Positions 5,222 through 7,445 of a DNA stretch of 7,445 bases are shown piece by piece (positions within the stretch are counted from its first letter, which is position 1; the number at the start of each line of letters is the position of its first letter). This stretch comes from Nitrospirota bacterium. GTDB taxonomy: Bacteria > Nitrospirota > Thermodesulfovibrionia > Thermodesulfovibrionales > JdFR-85. Position numbers and translations under genes: made by a program. The stretch is from the NCBI GenBank assembly GCA_013152195.1, contig JAADGU010000039.1, positions 1-7,445 of the forward strand. The letters run 5' to 3'. The notes beneath the pieces were generated by a model. It was not told the origin of the DNA, searched no databases, and saw only the letters and a list, made by a program, of their open reading frames with translations.

Positions 5222-7445
5222 ATGAAAGACGAAGACAAGACAAAAGCGCAGCTTATAGATGAGTTGCTGGAAATGCGCTGGAGGATTGATGAACTGGAGG
5301 ATTCTGAATGCCGGTGCCGGCGCGCTGAAAAGAAGCTTCGTAAGGTTAACCGGGCACTCAAGGTGCTTAGTGAATGCAACCAGATAATTGTGAGGGTGAG
5401 AGATGAGACTGTCTTGCTGAATGAGATCTGCAAGGTCTTTGTGGATGTTGGGGGATACCGCCTTGCATGGATAGGTTTTGCCGGGCAGGATGAAGAGAAG
5501 ACTGTTTTACCGGTGGCTCAGTCAGGTTTCGAGGAAGGATATCTCAGGACATTGAATCTTACCTGGGCAGATACGGATAGGGGACGCGGCCCCACGGGTA
5601 CTGCTATCCGGACAGGGAAAGTAAGCATTAACAGGGATGTCCTGTCAAACCCCGATTATTCTCTATGGCGGGAAGAGGCGATTAATCGTGGTTACCAGTC
5701 ATCGATTGCCATTCCCCTGGTTGATGACAACTGTGTGCTGGGTGCCATCAACATATATGCCCCTGAGCCTGATGCCTTTGACCCTGAAGAGGTGAGGCTG
5801 CTGACAGAGCTGGCGGATGATCTCTCTTATTGTATTACAGCGCTACGTATGCGAGCCCAGCACAGGCAGGCCGAAGAAGAACAAACCCGCTTGCGGCGAT
5901 GCCTTGAGATGCTATGGAATATAGCGCGCATGGCTGATGCGGACTACCAGACATTATGCGATCACGTGCTGGTTGAAATAACAGAGATGACACAAAGCCC
6001 CTATGCTTTCTATGGGTTCCTTAATAAGGATGAAACAGTTATGAAGATTTATGCGTTCTCTGCAGGGGCAATGAAGGAGTGCCGTATACAGGACAGGCCA
6101 ATTGAATATCCTTTAATCAACGCAGGACTCCTGGGGGATGCAGTCCGCCTCAGGAGGACACTCATTATAAATGACTATCGAGCCTGTCCTGGCAAAAAAG
6201 GAGTCCCTGACGGGCACCTCCTGCTTGACAGGGTCCTGATAGTCCCTGTTTTCAGTCACGGCCGTATCGTTGCACTGGCAGCTGTTGCCAACAAACCCTC
6301 GGACTATACGGAAGATGACGCCAGACAGGTCGAGTCCTTTGCCACAAACGTACAGGTGATTATGGATCGCCGGCATGCAGAAGAGGAAAAAGAGAAAATG
6401 CAGGCCCAGCTCCTCCAGGCACAGAAGATGGAAGCTATAGGAACGCTGGCAGGAGGGATTGCACACGACTTCAACAACCTTTTGACAGCTATCAGGGGAT
6501 ATGTCGATCTGGTGATGATGAAGGTTGAGGAGTCAGAACCTTTTTACAGGAATCTGAAACAGATACGTAATGCTTCTGTGCGCGCGGCTGACCTCACCCG
6601 CCAACTGCTCCTTTTCAGCCGCAAGCAGCCAATGGAGTTTATCCATCTCAATATTAACAGGACAATTGATGCTTTGCTGCTGATGCTTAACCGTCTTATC
6701 GGTGAAGATATAGTTATCAGGACGGAGCTGGAGCCGGACATCTGGATGGTCCGGGCAGATACAGGAAGTATCGAGCAGGTGATTATGAATCTTGCCGGCA
6801 ATGCCAGAGACGCCATGCCCAACGGCGGGAGTCTTACTATCAGGACTGAAAATGTGTTGCTTGGTGAAGAACAGAGCAATGATATTCTTGAATCGCGGCC
6901 CGGAAAATTTGTTTGTCTTTCAGTTGAGGACACGGGAGTCGGCATGAATAAAAAGACTATTCAGCACATTTTTGAACCCTTTTTTACCACCAAGGAGGCA
7001 GGAAAGGGCACCGGGCTTGGCCTGTCCGTTGTCTATGGTATTGTCAAACAGCACAAAGGATGGATAAATGTTTCCAGCAAGTCCGGCCGGGGTTCGACTT
7101 TCAGGATATACCTGCCTGCCTCTTCTGTAGAGTCGGAGGAAGAGGCGGGGAATACCAGTCCCGTACAGATGCTCCAGGGAAGTGGTGAGCGGATTCTCCT
7201 GGTGGAGGATGAAGAAGGTGTCCGGGGATTTGCCGCAGAAGTGCTTCGGGGGAGCGGATACAATGTGGCTGAGGCCTCAAGTTTTCAGGAGGCACTGGAT
7301 ATTTTTGAGAAAGAAAAGGGGAATTTTCACCTGATCCTCAGCGATGTTGTTTTACCCGACAAAAGCGGTCTCCATCTGGTTGACCAGCTACTCTCTTACA
7401 ACCCCGATCTGCGGGTACTGTTGAGCAGTGGCTACACGGATCAGA
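5222..7445 (+). CDS. Hybrid sensor histidine kinase with two GAF domains and a C-terminal receiver, 3' partial
   Basis: The frame is open from ATG 5222 to the window end (741 whole codons). No membrane segment is visible, so it is a cytoplasmic sensor. Order: a charged coiled-coil start (1-50); GAF 1 (about 60-207, with CKVFVDVGGYRLAWIGFA and QSSIAIPL); a linker helix; GAF 2 (about 244-384, with AMKECRI and LLGDAVRLRRTLIINDY); and a short coiled coil (384-405). The phosphoacceptor domain follows, with GGIAHDFNNLL and His415. The ATPase domain has an N box (N523, N527), DTGVGM (570-575), FEPFFTTK and GTGLGL (596-601). The receiver starts near 657 with acidic residues E662/D663, phosphoacceptor Asp708 in LSDVVLP, and Ser736 at the usual Thr/Ser position; its conserved Lys lies beyond the window. 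The ligand of the GAF domains is unknown. A strong promoter (5049-5077) and a structured leader precede it. Confidence 0.95.
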   Translation, partial: MKDEDKTKAQLIDELLEMRWRIDELEDSECRCRRAEKKLRKVNRALKVLSECNQIIVRVRDETVLLNEICKVFVDVGGYRLAWIGFAGQDEEKTVLPVAQSGFEEGYLRTLNLTWADTDRGRGPTGTAIRTGKVSINRDVLSNPDYSLWREEAINRGYQSSIAIPLVDDNCVLGAINIYAPEPDAFDPEEVRLLTELADDLSYCITALRMRAQHRQAEEEQTRLRRCLEMLWNIARMADADYQTLCDHVLVEITEMTQSPYAFYGFLNKDETVMKIYAFSAGAMKECRIQDRPIEYPLINAGLLGDAVRLRRTLIINDYRACPGKKGVPDGHLLLDRVLIVPVFSHGRIVALAAVANKPSDYTEDDARQVESFATNVQVIMDRRHAEEEKEKMQAQLLQAQKMEAIGTLAGGIAHDFNNLLTAIRGYVDLVMMKVEESEPFYRNLKQIRNASVRAADLTRQLLLFSRKQPMEFIHLNINRTIDALLLMLNRLIGEDIVIRTELEPDIWMVRADTGSIEQVIMNLAGNARDAMPNGGSLTIRTENVLLGEEQSNDILESRPGKFVCLSVEDTGVGMNKKTIQHIFEPFFTTKEAGKGTGLGLSVVYGIVKQHKGWINVSSKSGRGSTFRIYLPASSVESEEEAGNTSPVQMLQGSGERILLVEDEEGVRGFAAEVLRGSGYNVAEASSFQEALDIFEKEKGNFHLILSDVVLPDKSGLHLVDQLLSYNPDLRVLLSSGYTDQ

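Noticed and set aside
6113..7295. Several minus-strand open frames of 60-133 residues within the kinase gene
   Set aside because: They lie opposite a clear histidine kinase coding frame, show low-complexity Ser/Arg/Leu-rich translations and no recognisable motif.

Overview
This window looks like a stretch of chromosome from a Gram-negative bacterium. The evidence for that is a TonB-type energy transducer, a large two-component sensor kinase, and housekeeping cofactor genes packed head to tail on the + strand. The gene content, the TonB subtype and the tandem-GAF hybrid kinase would suit a Nitrospirota- or Desulfobacterota-like anaerobe, but that placement is an impression and not a demonstrated result. 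All supported genes lie on the + strand. I found no RNA gene, CRISPR array, insertion sequence or phage gene.

Region 1 (1-2985) is a tightly coupled run of four genes: the 3' part of a biotin-protein ligase (birA), type III pantothenate kinase (coaX), a GalT-family nucleotidyltransferase, and a small universal stress protein. Consecutive genes overlap by 11-20 bases, so they are probably one transcript with coupled translation. birA and coaX both handle acyl-metabolism cofactors (biotin and CoA). The GalT-like protein keeps the HPH nucleophile motif, but the Gln that normally follows it is Leu, so its substrate is uncertain.

Region 2 (3045-4979), after a 59-base gap, is a geranylgeranyl-reductase-family flavoprotein whose stop codon overlaps the likely TTG start of a TonB-family gene. 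The TonB frame is broken near position 4862: the missing last 38 residues of the C-terminal domain are readable in the +1 frame up to a stop at 4977-4979.

Region 3 (4980-5221) is intergenic. It holds an imperfect inverted repeat, a near-consensus housekeeping promoter (TTGACA, 17 bases, TATAAA) and a leader with three successive hairpins. The last hairpin adjoins, and may compete with, the Shine-Dalgarno sequence of the next gene.

Region 4 (5222 to the window end) is one long open frame that runs off the window. It encodes a soluble hybrid sensor histidine kinase with two GAF domains, an HDFNN-type dimerisation/phosphoacceptor domain, a full ATPase domain and most of a receiver domain.

I do not see a convincing new multi-gene system here. 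The points most worth a second look are the TonB frameshift, the altered active site of the GalT-like enzyme, the structured kinase leader, and a 14-residue in-frame insertion in the flavoprotein.
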